DNA of 64,000 nucleotides from an uncultured Ruminococcus sp. (lineage in GTDB: Bacteria > Bacillota > Clostridia > Oscillospirales > Ruminococcaceae), in NCBI GenBank assembly GCA_910576995.1, contig CAJTLC010000013.1, positions 29,428-93,427 on the forward strand, read 5' to 3'. The notes below the pieces were generated by a model. The model did not search any database, was not told where the DNA came from, and saw only the letters and a list, made by a program, of their open reading frames with translations. Position numbers and translations under genes: made by a program. Position 1 is the first letter of the stretch; the number at the start of each line of letters is the position of its first letter. Shown here one piece after another: positions 51,122-59,959 of this stretch.

Positions 51122-51284
51122 AGAACTTGTGTTCATAGGAGAAGCTGCACGTCTTTTCGGCAAATTTTGCCGCTGACTGCGTCAAAAATTCTTGCAATAC
51201 GACAGTATTCCTGCGAATTTTTTCCTTATCACCGACAAAATTATGCTCGAAAATCTGCACATCTTCCCTATGAACACAAGTTCT
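51122..51284 (-). repeat. Long-hairpin element, family A, copy 2
   Basis: 163 bp, perfect 18-bp ends AGAACTTGTGTTCATAGG and complement. Its minus strand matches copy 1: GATTTTCGAGCATAATTTTG, AAGGA, apex AATAC-TGTC-GTATT (51196-51209), TTTTTGACGCAG, and CGGCAAAATTTGCCG. The arms keep pairing though 5 of 18 bases differ from copy 1. It lies between groEL and its terminator. Confidence 0.88.
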
Positions 51285-51290
51285 AAAAAA

Positions 51291-51328
51291 GTCTCCCGTA
51301 TCTGTTTTAGATGTGGGAGGCTTTTTTT
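51291..51328 (+). terminator. Terminator after groEL
   Basis: GTCTCCCGTATCT (GTTTT) AGATGTGGGAGGC followed by seven T. Confidence 0.85.
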
Positions 51329-51396
51329 ATCATTCTTCACTTTTTAGAGATTGCCTATAGAGAGAATGATAGCGGAGAACGAGAACGACAAAAAAT

Positions 51397-51427
51397 TCCC
51401 GTATCTTTAAGTGATACGGGAGTTTTT
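51397..51427. terminator. Terminator after the GH74 gene
   Basis: TCCCGTATC/GATACGGGA with T-runs on both sides (TTTTTT on each strand). Confidence 0.8.
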
Positions 51428-51443
51428 TATTAAAACAGGTCTG

Positions 51444-54095
51444 TTATTCTTTGATCGGAAGATCGGAAACCTTGTAGATTCCTGCGTCAACCTGCTGGAT
51501 AGTGAGAGCGTCCTGAGCGGTAACGCCGTCGCCGTTGCCTATAACGTCGGCATTTTTCATGCCCTGTTCAGTTAGATTATATTCGTCCTTATTCGTGAGG
51601 AACTGGAGAATCAGCGTAGCGTCAGCAATTTCAACCTTGCCGTCGCAGTTTGCGTCGCCGTAAACTGTCTCGCCTGACGTTGTGCTTGCTGGAGGAGTTG
51701 TGGGCTTAGTAGTTGGAGGAACAGCTCCTGTAAGTTTACCGCAAACGATTCCTGCACCGACAGTTGACATATATACCGTGCCAAATTCGTTCATATCGCC
51801 AACGAGGAAGTTTCCGTTGCCCGTACCGCCGTAGAGATGATCAGTATTGATGCATACCCATGTTTTACAGCCGTCAGTGGAACGGTAGATTCCTTCGGGA
51901 TCGCTTTCTGTAGGTTTGCCGTACATGAACACGGTATTAACGCCGCCCTTCTTTTCGGGAGCGCCGTAACCAAGTGTCTTGCAATAGAATACATCGGTTT
52001 GTTCGGCTTTTTTACCCTCTTCGGTAATAATATAGAGACCGTTCCAGCCTGCCGCCATAGCGATAGTATCTTTTGTGATATATGCAGGGTCGCCTGTATG
52101 GTCGCACATATCATACTTGCATATCGGGTTATCCTCCCATGTTTTGCCGCCGTCGCGGCTTACGTACATGGAGTAGTGGCATTCGTCGAAAGTAGGCTCT
52201 TTTTTACTTGTATCAGAAGCCCAGTACTCGTTATACGTTACTGCCGACGCATATACAAGAAGCGGATCGACAGGGTCAACGAGGAAATGAGTTACTTTCT
52301 TGCTGTTTACGGAAAGAGCGTTTTCCCAAGTCTGACCAAAGTCGTCTGAATATGAAACGGAAGCGCTTTCCTTACCGCTCTTGATAAAGCGATACTTGCC
52401 CTCGTCAAGCTTTACAATGGCTGCCTTACCGCCTGATGACGGTTTCATGCCTTTCCATGTTTTGCCGCCGTCGAGAGTGTAATATCCAGAAGCCTGATTA
52501 TTTGCGTCGCCCTCTGCAATGCGTATCATTACGTCAGGATCTTGCGGACAGTACGCGATCGCGGAAGTTGAACCCATATTCGGATTGTACTGTTCAGGAA
52601 TTTCATTGATGTCAATATGAATGAAGCCGTCGTAGTCGCCGATTGCGGAATAATTCTGACCGCCCGGAACGCTTACGAAGTCAAGGCATACGCATTCTTC
52701 AACACCGTCGGGCTGGAAGTAGAACTGAACGCCTTTTTCATCCCATACGTTATCGCAGGCGAAAACGCCGTTGCCCGAAGTCATAACGATCCTGTCGGAA
52801 TTGCGCGGATCAATGAGAATGCCGCTTCCCCAGTGACAGGCTTTACCGTAGATCCAGTCGTAGCCGTTAGTGCTGATCGGCTCGGATATGAAGTTCTTAT
52901 AGGGATCGCCGTCGCCATAGATGGTTTCGCCCTGACCGGGGGTAATATCCTGCCATGTTTCGCCGCCGTCGGTTGAACGGTAAAAATGATCGCCCCACGC
53001 AATGCTCGTATCAGTCCATTCTTTTTCGTACCACTGATCAGACCACATACCGCAGGTTCTTGCCACCATTTTATTAGGATCGTTCTTGTCGACATCAATC
53101 ATGCCGATCGCGTTTTTGAGTTCGTCAAAACAAGTTACTTCTCCTGTCTTGGTGTTGTATTTGTACGCGCCGCCTGCCGAACCAGAGAAAGCGAGACCTG
53201 CAATGTATGTGAAGAACAAGTTCCCCTGTCCGTCGTTGGTTATAGAGCAGGGATAATTTGCCGTCGGAAGATCTTCTGTAAGAGCTGTAAACTTATCGTC
53301 CTTTACATCTGCGACATGGATATTAGCCTGACCTGTAACGGAAGTACCTACATAAACCTTGCCGCCTTCGATAAGAATGCATCCGATACCGTTCTGCTGG
53401 TTGTATTCCTTTGAAGGCTCTGTGCCTCTTACCAGATTATTTGTCCACATGGGATATTTGATTTCGCCAGTAAAAAGACCGAGTTCGTCATAGCCCATAA
53501 CAGGCTGCCATGTTTCGCCTGCGTCCGTGGATTTGATAAGAGCGGATTTGCCTGCGGTAACGTCGCCGCCTGCATAAAGCACGTTCGGATTATCGGGGTC
53601 GATAGCTATAGGCTCGATGCATTCGCGTCCGTCGCCGTTTCCGTGAACCTGAATATGTTCAGTAACGTCAACGGAAGTAAATGTTTTGCCGCCGTCGGTA
53701 GTTTTGTAGATAGCCGTTCTTGCGTCCGAGAAATAAGCGCAGCCGCAAAGGAAATAAACAGTGTCGTCGTCTGTCGGATCAATAGCGATTCCCTTGACGC
53801 TGAGCATACCCTTGTCGGCGTCGTTGATAAACGCCATCAGCTGTTCCCATTCGCTTGTTTCGTAGTTCCATTTGTACGCACCGCCTACGTCCGTACGAAG
53901 ATACATTTCCTTCTGACCTGTCACGATGCCCGAAACAAAGCCCGCACCGCCGATCTTCACAGCGTCCCAGGTCATGGCGTCTGAAACGTCTGCCGCTGCG
54001 GATGCGTCTTGAAATTCAGCAGCGTTTGGTGCTATGCAAACGACGCTGAGGCAAAGGGCAAACAATCCGGCAGCTGTCTTTTTGATTAGATTCAT
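51444..54095 (-). CDS. GH74 xyloglucanase with dockerin
   Basis: 883 aa. Signal peptide (1-35), a twin beta-propeller GH74 domain (about 40-790) with RTDVGGAYKWN (first catalytic Asp region), repeated YRSTDGGETWQ/YTLDGGKTWKG turns, and SAIGDYDGF (second Asp region). A Thr/Pro linker (TTKPTTPP) leads to a C-terminal dockerin (GDANCDGKVEIADATLIL..; GVTAQDALTIQ). It cleaves xyloglucan backbones outside the cell on the cellulosome. AGGAGG precedes the ATG. Confidence 0.95.
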   Translation of the reverse strand: MNLIKKTAAGLFALCLSVVCIAPNAAEFQDASAAADVSDAMTWDAVKIGGAGFVSGIVTGQKEMYLRTDVGGAYKWNYETSEWEQLMAFINDADKGMLSVKGIAIDPTDDDTVYFLCGCAYFSDARTAIYKTTDGGKTFTSVDVTEHIQVHGNGDGRECIEPIAIDPDNPNVLYAGGDVTAGKSALIKSTDAGETWQPVMGYDELGLFTGEIKYPMWTNNLVRGTEPSKEYNQQNGIGCILIEGGKVYVGTSVTGQANIHVADVKDDKFTALTEDLPTANYPCSITNDGQGNLFFTYIAGLAFSGSAGGAYKYNTKTGEVTCFDELKNAIGMIDVDKNDPNKMVARTCGMWSDQWYEKEWTDTSIAWGDHFYRSTDGGETWQDITPGQGETIYGDGDPYKNFISEPISTNGYDWIYGKACHWGSGILIDPRNSDRIVMTSGNGVFACDNVWDEKGVQFYFQPDGVEECVCLDFVSVPGGQNYSAIGDYDGFIHIDINEIPEQYNPNMGSTSAIAYCPQDPDVMIRIAEGDANNQASGYYTLDGGKTWKGMKPSSGGKAAIVKLDEGKYRFIKSGKESASVSYSDDFGQTWENALSVNSKKVTHFLVDPVDPLLVYASAVTYNEYWASDTSKKEPTFDECHYSMYVSRDGGKTWEDNPICKYDMCDHTGDPAYITKDTIAMAAGWNGLYIITEEGKKAEQTDVFYCKTLGYGAPEKKGGVNTVFMYGKPTESDPEGIYRSTDGCKTWVCINTDHLYGGTGNGNFLVGDMNEFGTVYMSTVGAGIVCGKLTGAVPPTTKPTTPPASTTSGETVYGDANCDGKVEIADATLILQFLTNKDEYNLTEQGMKNADVIGNGDGVTAQDALTIQQVDAGIYKVSDLPIKE

Positions 54096-54174
54096 TTGCT
54101 TTTCCTCCTAAAGATTTAATTTATTTATATATATTTAATATAAATTAAATAATATACATTTATCTTCTAAGGCT

Positions 54175-54203
54175 ATTTTACCATTAATTTCGTTTGTTGT
54201 CAA
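54175..54203 (-). promoter_or_regulatory. Promoter of the GH74 gene
   Basis: Minus strand TTGACA, 17 bp, TAAAAT; leader of about 70 nt, very AT-rich. Confidence 0.75.
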
Positions 54204-54244
54204 GGGATTTTTCGGGATACGCTATTTATTTTTATATATTAATC

Positions 54245-54273
54245 TTGACAATACTGTATAATTTTGATATAAT
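54245..54273 (+). promoter_or_regulatory. Promoter of the PL11 gene
   Basis: TTGACA, 17 bp, TATAAT, perfect consensus. The divergent GH74 promoter is 42 bp away. Confidence 0.85.
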
Positions 54274-54342
54274 GTTACTAATGATAAATAATTACATTAT
54301 TAGGCAAATGTTTTTATTTACGGAAATAAGGAGGAAAATGAA

Positions 54343-56886
54343 ATGAAACGCAGAAAATTCAAGGCGGCGGCAGTAATATTGTGCGCTGCCGTGGCAGTGG
54401 GCGCTGTCCCTCTTGCACCGACCGCGGAACTTGCTTCGGGAGCGGGGATAATCATGGGCGACGTAAATATGGACGGAGTCGTAGATACTTTCGATCTCGT
54501 AACACTGCGGCAGCTTGCCGTTTCTACCGATACTTCGTATACGGACGCGAAAATTGCGGGCGACGTAAACGGCAGCGGCTCGATAGACGGAGACGATCTT
54601 GTCCTGCTGTCCGATTATCTTCTCGGCAAAAAGGTTACATTTACGCAGTACGTGCCGCCTGTAGTTCCGACTGTTGAAAGATATTACGCGGCAGACGCGG
54701 TATTGTACGACAGTTTTACCGAAACTGTCAACGCAGGCTTTGAGGGCGAATCTTATGTTAATTTCAACAATGCAATAGGCAGCTTTGTCGAGTGGACTAT
54801 CGAAGTTCCGGAGGACGGAAATTATGAACTCGATTTCCGCTACGCCAACGGTACGGACGTCAACAGACCTGTAAAGCTTATTGTCAACGGAGACCGCGAA
54901 TACGCTCAGTATGTTGATTTCAACGGCACGGGCGCATGGACGGAATGGCAGGATCAGACAACTGTCATTCCCATGAAGAAGGGCGAAAATACCATAAAAG
55001 CTTACGCTACGACGCAGAACGGCGGTCCGAATATCGACTTTATCGAACTTTCTCCAACAAATACGGAAGCTCCTCACGAGCGAGCCGTTCAGGGCAAGCG
55101 CGTTGAGTATCTTAACCGCGGCGTAGTTTCGGCTCATGCTAAAACCGGAAATCTTGTAAGCTGGAGACTGCTTGCCACGGATAATGAGCAGACTACTTTC
55201 AAACTCTGGAAAAACGGCAAGGATATGCTGGGAGAATTTACAACGGACGATCCCACCAATTTCTTTGACGAGGGCGGAACTGCCGCAGACTGGTACACGA
55301 TAGATACTTATGTGGGAGACGAATGCACGGAATTTGCGCAGGCTTCATTTAATTTCCCAAATACCAACGGCGGTCAGAGCGGAGCTTATTTTGATATCAA
55401 ACTCAAAAAGCCTGCCGATCTTACCATGCCCGACGGTTCGACCTGTTCGTATACTCCCAACGACTGCTCGGTCGGAGACGTTGATGGCGACGGACAGTAT
55501 GAATTATTTGTAAAATGGTATCCCTCCAACGCTCAGGACAATTCCAAGGACGGCTATACGGGAAATATTTACATTGACTGCTATAAGCTTGACGGAACTC
55601 AGCTTTGGCGCGTCGATCTTGGCAGAAACGTACGCGCGGGTGCGCATTATAATCAGTTTACGGTCAGCGATTTCGACGGCGACGGAAAGGCGGAACTTAT
55701 CTGCAAAACTGCCGACGGAACAGTCGACGGTACGGGAAATGTTATCGGCGACGGCTCTAAGGATTACCGTTCAGCAGCGGGAAGAATTTTAAGCGGTCCT
55801 GAATTCCTCACCCTCTTCGACGGCGCAACAGGAAAGGCTCTTGATACGATAGATTATAAACCCGGCAGAGGATCCGTAGAGGCATGGGGCGATAAATACG
55901 GAAACAGAGTAGACAGATTCACCGCCTGCGTCGCATATCTCGACGGCGTGAATCCCTACGCCTGCTTCGGACGCGGATATTACACGCGTTCGGCAGTTAC
56001 GGCTTACGGCGTTCAGAATGGCAAGCTTAAAGAATACTGGGCGTTCGATACGGGACATGATTCTTCCGTTGCAGGCTACAACGACGGAAATCATCACATA
56101 ATGAGCGCGGATGTTGACGGCGACGGCAGACAGGAAGTTGTAGTTGGCTCGGCAGTCATAGACGACAACGGCAAGCTGCTTTACACAAGCAAACTCGGTC
56201 ATGGCGACGCTATCCATATCGGCGATTTCGATCCGAAAAATCCGGGCGTTGAAATTTTCCAGTGCCATGAAGACGGCGTTAAGGGCGTAAGCGGCTTCGG
56301 AACTTCCCTGCGCGACGGCAAAACAGGAAAAATGCTGTTCAGAGAAGAGGCAACGGACGATACAGGAAGATGTCTTGCCGATAACCTCGTCGCAGGAAAC
56401 GGCGGCGCTGAAATGGTCGGCTCTCACAATGGAGTCGTTTATTCCGCGACGGGCGAGCATCAGAAGGTACTTAACTGGTCGGAGATCACCAAATGGGGAC
56501 AGAATTCCGTCGTCTACTGGACGGATACGGCGGAACGAGCCGTACTTGACCGAACAATGGCTGATCAGTATGGCAAGGGGCGAGTATTTACGGGCGACGG
56601 CGTAAGCTATAACAACGATACAAAGTCAAACGCCTGCCTTACTGCCGATATTCTCGGCGACTGGCGGGAGGAAATGCTTTTCCGTGCGGGAGACGATACA
56701 ATACGCGTATTCACGACAACATATACAAGCCCTTACAATATTTACTGCCTCATGCATAATCCGCAGTACAGGGTGCAGGTTGCGGCGCAGAATAACGGCT
56801 ACAATCAGCCTCCGCATACTGATTTTTACCTTGATTCCGTCGAATATGTAAGACCCGAAGAGCAGGACGTCTGGTTTGTTAAGTGA
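54343..56886 (+). CDS. PL11 rhamnogalacturonan lyase with N-terminal dockerin and CBM35-like domain
   Basis: 847 aa. Signal peptide (1-33), an N-terminal dockerin (about 36-100: GDVNMDGVVDTFDLVTLRQL; GDVNGSGSIDGDDLVLLSDYL), a CBM35-like beta-sandwich (about 112-240: FNNAIGSFVEWTIEVPEDGNYELDFRYANG), then the PL11 eight-blade propeller with Ca-binding DVDGDGQYELFVKW, DFDGDGKAELICKTADG and DVDGDGRQEVVVGS. It cleaves rhamnogalacturonan I by beta-elimination. A dockerin at the N-terminus is the less common position. Paired with GH74 divergently. Confidence 0.95.
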   Translation: MKRRKFKAAAVILCAAVAVGAVPLAPTAELASGAGIIMGDVNMDGVVDTFDLVTLRQLAVSTDTSYTDAKIAGDVNGSGSIDGDDLVLLSDYLLGKKVTFTQYVPPVVPTVERYYAADAVLYDSFTETVNAGFEGESYVNFNNAIGSFVEWTIEVPEDGNYELDFRYANGTDVNRPVKLIVNGDREYAQYVDFNGTGAWTEWQDQTTVIPMKKGENTIKAYATTQNGGPNIDFIELSPTNTEAPHERAVQGKRVEYLNRGVVSAHAKTGNLVSWRLLATDNEQTTFKLWKNGKDMLGEFTTDDPTNFFDEGGTAADWYTIDTYVGDECTEFAQASFNFPNTNGGQSGAYFDIKLKKPADLTMPDGSTCSYTPNDCSVGDVDGDGQYELFVKWYPSNAQDNSKDGYTGNIYIDCYKLDGTQLWRVDLGRNVRAGAHYNQFTVSDFDGDGKAELICKTADGTVDGTGNVIGDGSKDYRSAAGRILSGPEFLTLFDGATGKALDTIDYKPGRGSVEAWGDKYGNRVDRFTACVAYLDGVNPYACFGRGYYTRSAVTAYGVQNGKLKEYWAFDTGHDSSVAGYNDGNHHIMSADVDGDGRQEVVVGSAVIDDNGKLLYTSKLGHGDAIHIGDFDPKNPGVEIFQCHEDGVKGVSGFGTSLRDGKTGKMLFREEATDDTGRCLADNLVAGNGGAEMVGSHNGVVYSATGEHQKVLNWSEITKWGQNSVVYWTDTAERAVLDRTMADQYGKGRVFTGDGVSYNNDTKSNACLTADILGDWREEMLFRAGDDTIRVFTTTYTSPYNIYCLMHNPQYRVQVAAQNNGYNQPPHTDFYLDSVEYVRPEEQDVWFVK

Positions 56887-56916
56887 TAAGATATTGAACA
56901 GGCTATAGGATTTATA

Positions 56917-56950
56917 CAGAAACACCGCACATGACCGTGCGGTGTTTCTG
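56917..56950. terminator. Hairpin between convergent genes
   Basis: CAGAAACACCGCAC/GTGCGGTGTTTCTG, 14-bp stem, 6-nt loop; little T-run, so termination efficiency is uncertain. Confidence 0.65.
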
Positions 56951-56989
56951 CTGTTGGAGAGATATTTTAATGAGACTTGATTGCTTATT

Positions 56990-57748
56990 TTATGCAATAA
57001 CCGGGAGGCTTTTGCATTCGCCGAGTATGTACTGGGCAAGAACTTTTGCGTCGGCTTCCGTAATTAAACCGTCGCGGAAACAGTCAGCCGTTTCAAGCTG
57101 TTCGGAGGACATTACATTCTCTGTATTGTTGTCGAAAAGATAATTTGTGATGGCAATGTAATCGTAAGCGTCAACATATCCGTCGCCCGTGATATCGCCT
57201 TTTGTAATTTCAGCGGTCTCTTCTTCGCCTGCAATGTACTGATCTGCGAACTCCACGTTCGTTCTGATAACTGTTACCTGCCAGTAATAGCCGTATACGC
57301 TGTCTTCTTCGTAAACTGCGCCTACGCCGATGTGAGTGATATCGGCTGCCATGAGGGTTTCCCAGTGGCTTTCGGAATTTTTCCAGCAATTCATAGTTTC
57401 TTCAGCCGTGCAGGTGCCTGCCGCCAATATTTCAGCCGCATATTCGTAGGGGATAATTTCTTCGTCGATAACGCTTTCAATGCCGCCTGTCATGTTTCTG
57501 CCTCTTGTCATTGTTTCGTAGATGCTTTCTTCCGCTCTTATCTGAGCAGCCTCGTTCACTTCAGGAACAACATATACGGGAGCGAGACCTTCGGCTTCTC
57601 TTGCTTCATTTATCATAACCGCGAGATTTTCGGTCATGACTGTCATTTCTTCTTCGTCTGCGCCGCTGACATTCATTGCAGTCATTGCCGCCATCATTAT
57701 TATTGCTGCTATAATGCTTATTGCTTTATTCATCATATTTTTCATCAT
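56990..57748 (-). CDS. Secreted CAP-domain protein with dockerin
   Basis: 252 aa. Signal peptide (1-28), CAP/SCP domain (about 36-165: MINEAREAEGLAPVYVVPEVNEAAQIRAEE; NCWKNSESHWETLMAADITHIGVGAV), and a C-terminal dockerin (GDITGDGYVDAYDYIAITNYL; DCFRDGLITEADAKVLAQYIL). CAP proteins have diverse, mostly unknown roles. The CAP His/Glu set appears partly kept (HW in SHWETL). It would bring a non-carbohydrase to the cellulosome. Confidence 0.88.
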   Translation of the reverse strand: MMKNMMNKAISIIAAIIMMAAMTAMNVSGADEEEMTVMTENLAVMINEAREAEGLAPVYVVPEVNEAAQIRAEESIYETMTRGRNMTGGIESVIDEEIIPYEYAAEILAAGTCTAEETMNCWKNSESHWETLMAADITHIGVGAVYEEDSVYGYYWQVTVIRTNVEFADQYIAGEEETAEITKGDITGDGYVDAYDYIAITNYLFDNNTENVMSSEQLETADCFRDGLITEADAKVLAQYILGECKSLPVIA

Positions 57749-57884
57749 AATCGATCCCTCTTTATCTTATGCTCATCTGAGCGTTTCGTTCTTTTCTATG
57801 ATTAGATTATACCATGGATGATCTGCAATTTACACCCTAATTTTTAGCTTTTTCACCTCAATTTTTCGTTTCATGGTTCAAAGT

Positions 57885-57970
57885 TCTGCTTTCAACAAGC
57901 AGACGGCTTACGGCTGTAAGCCTGATTCAGTCGGAGATTGTGTCTCCGTTGAAGACCTCTGCGAAGCAGA
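57885..57970. ncRNA. Cluster of four adjacent small hairpins
   Basis: TCTGCTT/AAGCAGA (57885-57903), GGCTTAC/GTAAGCC (57905-57922), CGGAGA/TCTCCG (57932-57948), TCTGC/GCAGA (57958-57970). They follow each other with 1-9 nt gaps in the 580-bp gap between the CAP gene and the sigma-like gene. No ORF is visible here. Could be a structured RNA or a hairpin array; low certainty. Confidence 0.35.
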
Positions 57971-58074
57971 AGCGCCGACCGAACCGACAGGGGAGACGGG
58001 GACATCGTATGCGGTTATATGGGTTAGAACAAATGATCGGAAATAATTAAAAATAAAAAATATATTTTAACCCC

Positions 58075-58103
58075 TTGACAATCTGGAACTAACGTTCTAT
58101 AAT
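58075..58103 (+). promoter_or_regulatory. Promoter of the sigma-like gene with LexA-like box
   Basis: TTGACA, 17 bp, TATAAT, perfect consensus. The spacer ends in GAAC-TAAC-GTTC (58086-58097), close to the Firmicute LexA/DinR box CGAACRNRYGTTYC. Confidence 0.7.
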
Positions 58104-58135
58104 ATAATTACAGAAGAAACATATATTCTAAATTA

Positions 58136-58298
58136 ATATTGCTCCCCCAATTAACTCTTGAAGATTTTATGCGCAGGGCGGCTGCCGAAAGACAAGGAAG
58201 AAAGCCGCAGGAATATGCGAATATTTCAAGGATTTCTGACGAAGTATTTCGGCAGACGGGCAAGCAGAAAATTCAAGAGTTAATTGGGGGAGCAATAT
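58136..58298 (+). repeat. Long-hairpin element, family C
   Basis: 163 bp with perfect 27-bp ends (58136-58162 and 58272-58298; right arm contains GTTAATTGGGGGAGCAAT). Inner arms CTGCCGAAA/TTTCGGCAG. The core shares CAAGGA, GCAGG, TCAAGGATTTCTGACG with family A; apex AATAT-GCGA-ATATT (58212-58225). It lies in the predicted 5' leader of the sigma-like gene. Confidence 0.88.
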
Positions 58299-58329
58299 AA
58301 CCATAATGACTGACGAGGAGGAAAAAATA

Positions 58330-58629
58330 TTGCCAAGACGTGAAACTTATTCCGATACTTTTACCGGTGAAGCAGATTCCCACATAAGAGAGATCCTATA
58401 CGGCAGAGACGAAGGGAGTCAGTTGAAAAAATTACTGTTAAATGTTATAAAAAATGAACTTACTGAGAGACAAAAAGAAATAATTATGCTATACTATTTT
58501 AAGGAGATGGATATAGTGACAATAGCAAAGCTGAAAAATATATCGCCGCAGGCAGTTTCCGCTCTTATGGCAAGGGCAAGAATGAGAATATTTCGAATCA
58601 TGAAATATTATGTGAGGGGAAGTTTATGA
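58330..58629 (+). CDS. Sigma-70 region 4-type DNA-binding protein
   Basis: About 99 aa from the TTG 8 nt after GAGGAGG; an ATG eight codons earlier lacks such a site. Residues 40-95 form a sigma region 4-like HTH (LTERQKEIIMLYYFKEMDIVTIAKLKNISPQAVSALMARARMRI). No region 2 is present, so it may be a truncated or accessory sigma-like regulator. It overlaps the next gene by 4 bp and has its own consensus promoter with a hairpin element in the leader. Confidence 0.8.
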   Translation: MPRRETYSDTFTGEADSHIREILYGRDEGSQLKKLLLNVIKNELTERQKEIIMLYYFKEMDIVTIAKLKNISPQAVSALMARARMRIFRIMKYYVRGSL

Positions 58630-59951
58630 ATACGCCTATTTATAATTTTATAAAAAAGTACGACAAAGATAATATTCTTCGCTGTCATATGCCGGGACAT
58701 AAGGGAAGATGCAACGTCAGGGAAGCGGAAATGTTCTGCCGATTCGATATTACGGAGATAAGCGGCGCGGACAGTCTTTTTGAAGCAGAGGGAATAATTG
58801 CGGAAAGCGAAAAAAATATGGCTTCTCTTTATAATACCGCCGCAACTATCTATTCGGCAGGCGGTTCTACACTTTGCATTCAGGGGATGCTCGGCGCAAT
58901 GCGCGACTACGGCAGACGGATAATCGCTGTCAGAAACGTTCACCGCGCATTCCTGAACAGCGCCGCTCTTCTCGGATTGAAAGTTGAATGGGTATTGCCA
59001 AATTATAAAAACGGAATACTTTCGGGAGAAATTCCACTTGAAATTATAGAGAAAAAATTAAAAAGAGGCCGAAAAGCCTGCGTTTATGTAACTTCTCCCG
59101 ACTATACCGGAAGAATGGCTGATATAGCTTCGTTATCAGAAATTTGCCATAAATACGGCGCGCTGCTTATTGTAGATAACGCCCATGGCGCGCATTTGCA
59201 TTTCCTGCCGAAAAGTCTGCATCCGATAGCGCTCGGAGCGGATATGTGCTGCGATTCGGCACATAAAATGCTGCCGGCGCTTACGGGAGCGGCAATGCTG
59301 CATATGGCTGATCGGCGGTTTGCAGATTCGCTAAGGCGTAATATGAGTTTATTTGGTTCTACCAGCCCGTCATACCTGATAATGCTGTCTCTCGATCTTT
59401 GTCTGGATTATCTCGATAAGGAAATTCGCCGCGATATTGCGGAAAATCTTAGAAATGCCGAGGATTTTTGTAGGCAGTTTGAAAACAGGCTGGAATTTAT
59501 TGACGGCGACCCGTTTCATATTACGATAAATGCCGCAGAATCGGGATTTAACGGAAATGAACTTGCAAATATGCTTCGCGAAAAAGGCGTGGAATGCGAA
59601 TATTCCGACGACGGTACAATAATTCTTCTTATGTCGCCGATGAATCGCGCGGGAGATTATTCGCGTCTGGCGGCGGCTCTGGAATTTGCCGTTTCAAGGG
59701 CGTCCCGACGGGAAAGAGAACCGCAGGCTGTACTGAAAAATATTCCCCGAAAGGCGATGGATATACGTGAAGCTGTTTTTTCGCCCTGCGAGGAGATCGC
59801 AGTTGAATTAGCCGAAGGCAGGATATGCGCCGCAGTGAAAGTACCGTGTCCGCCTGCCGTACCGATAGCTGTCAGCGGAGAGATCATCGACGGAGACTGC
59901 ATTGAAATTTTCAAAAGCTATGGAATAAAAACTGTTTTAGTATGTAAATGA
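58626..59951 (+). CDS. Orn/Lys/Arg decarboxylase family PLP enzyme (YaaO-like)
   Basis: 441 aa, a little short. N-terminal CHMPGHKGR, substrate/PLP region STLCIQGMLGAM, DNAHGAHLHFLP and the PLP lysine DSAHKMLPALTGAA. The C-terminal domain (about 340-441) is compact. Substrate (arginine or lysine) cannot be told. Position before holB recalls B. subtilis yaaO-tmk-holB. Confidence 0.9.
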   Translation: MNTPIYNFIKKYDKDNILRCHMPGHKGRCNVREAEMFCRFDITEISGADSLFEAEGIIAESEKNMASLYNTAATIYSAGGSTLCIQGMLGAMRDYGRRIIAVRNVHRAFLNSAALLGLKVEWVLPNYKNGILSGEIPLEIIEKKLKRGRKACVYVTSPDYTGRMADIASLSEICHKYGALLIVDNAHGAHLHFLPKSLHPIALGADMCCDSAHKMLPALTGAAMLHMADRRFADSLRRNMSLFGSTSPSYLIMLSLDLCLDYLDKEIRRDIAENLRNAEDFCRQFENRLEFIDGDPFHITINAAESGFNGNELANMLREKGVECEYSDDGTIILLMSPMNRAGDYSRLAAALEFAVSRASRREREPQAVLKNIPRKAMDIREAVFSPCEEIAVELAEGRICAAVKVPCPPAVPIAVSGEIIDGDCIEIFKSYGIKTVLVCK

Positions 59952-59959
59952 GGTTTGTT

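Noticed and set aside
57901..58020. tRNA gene in the hairpin-rich stretch
   Set aside because: The hairpins do not form a cloverleaf and there is no TTCGANNC T-arm or CCA end.
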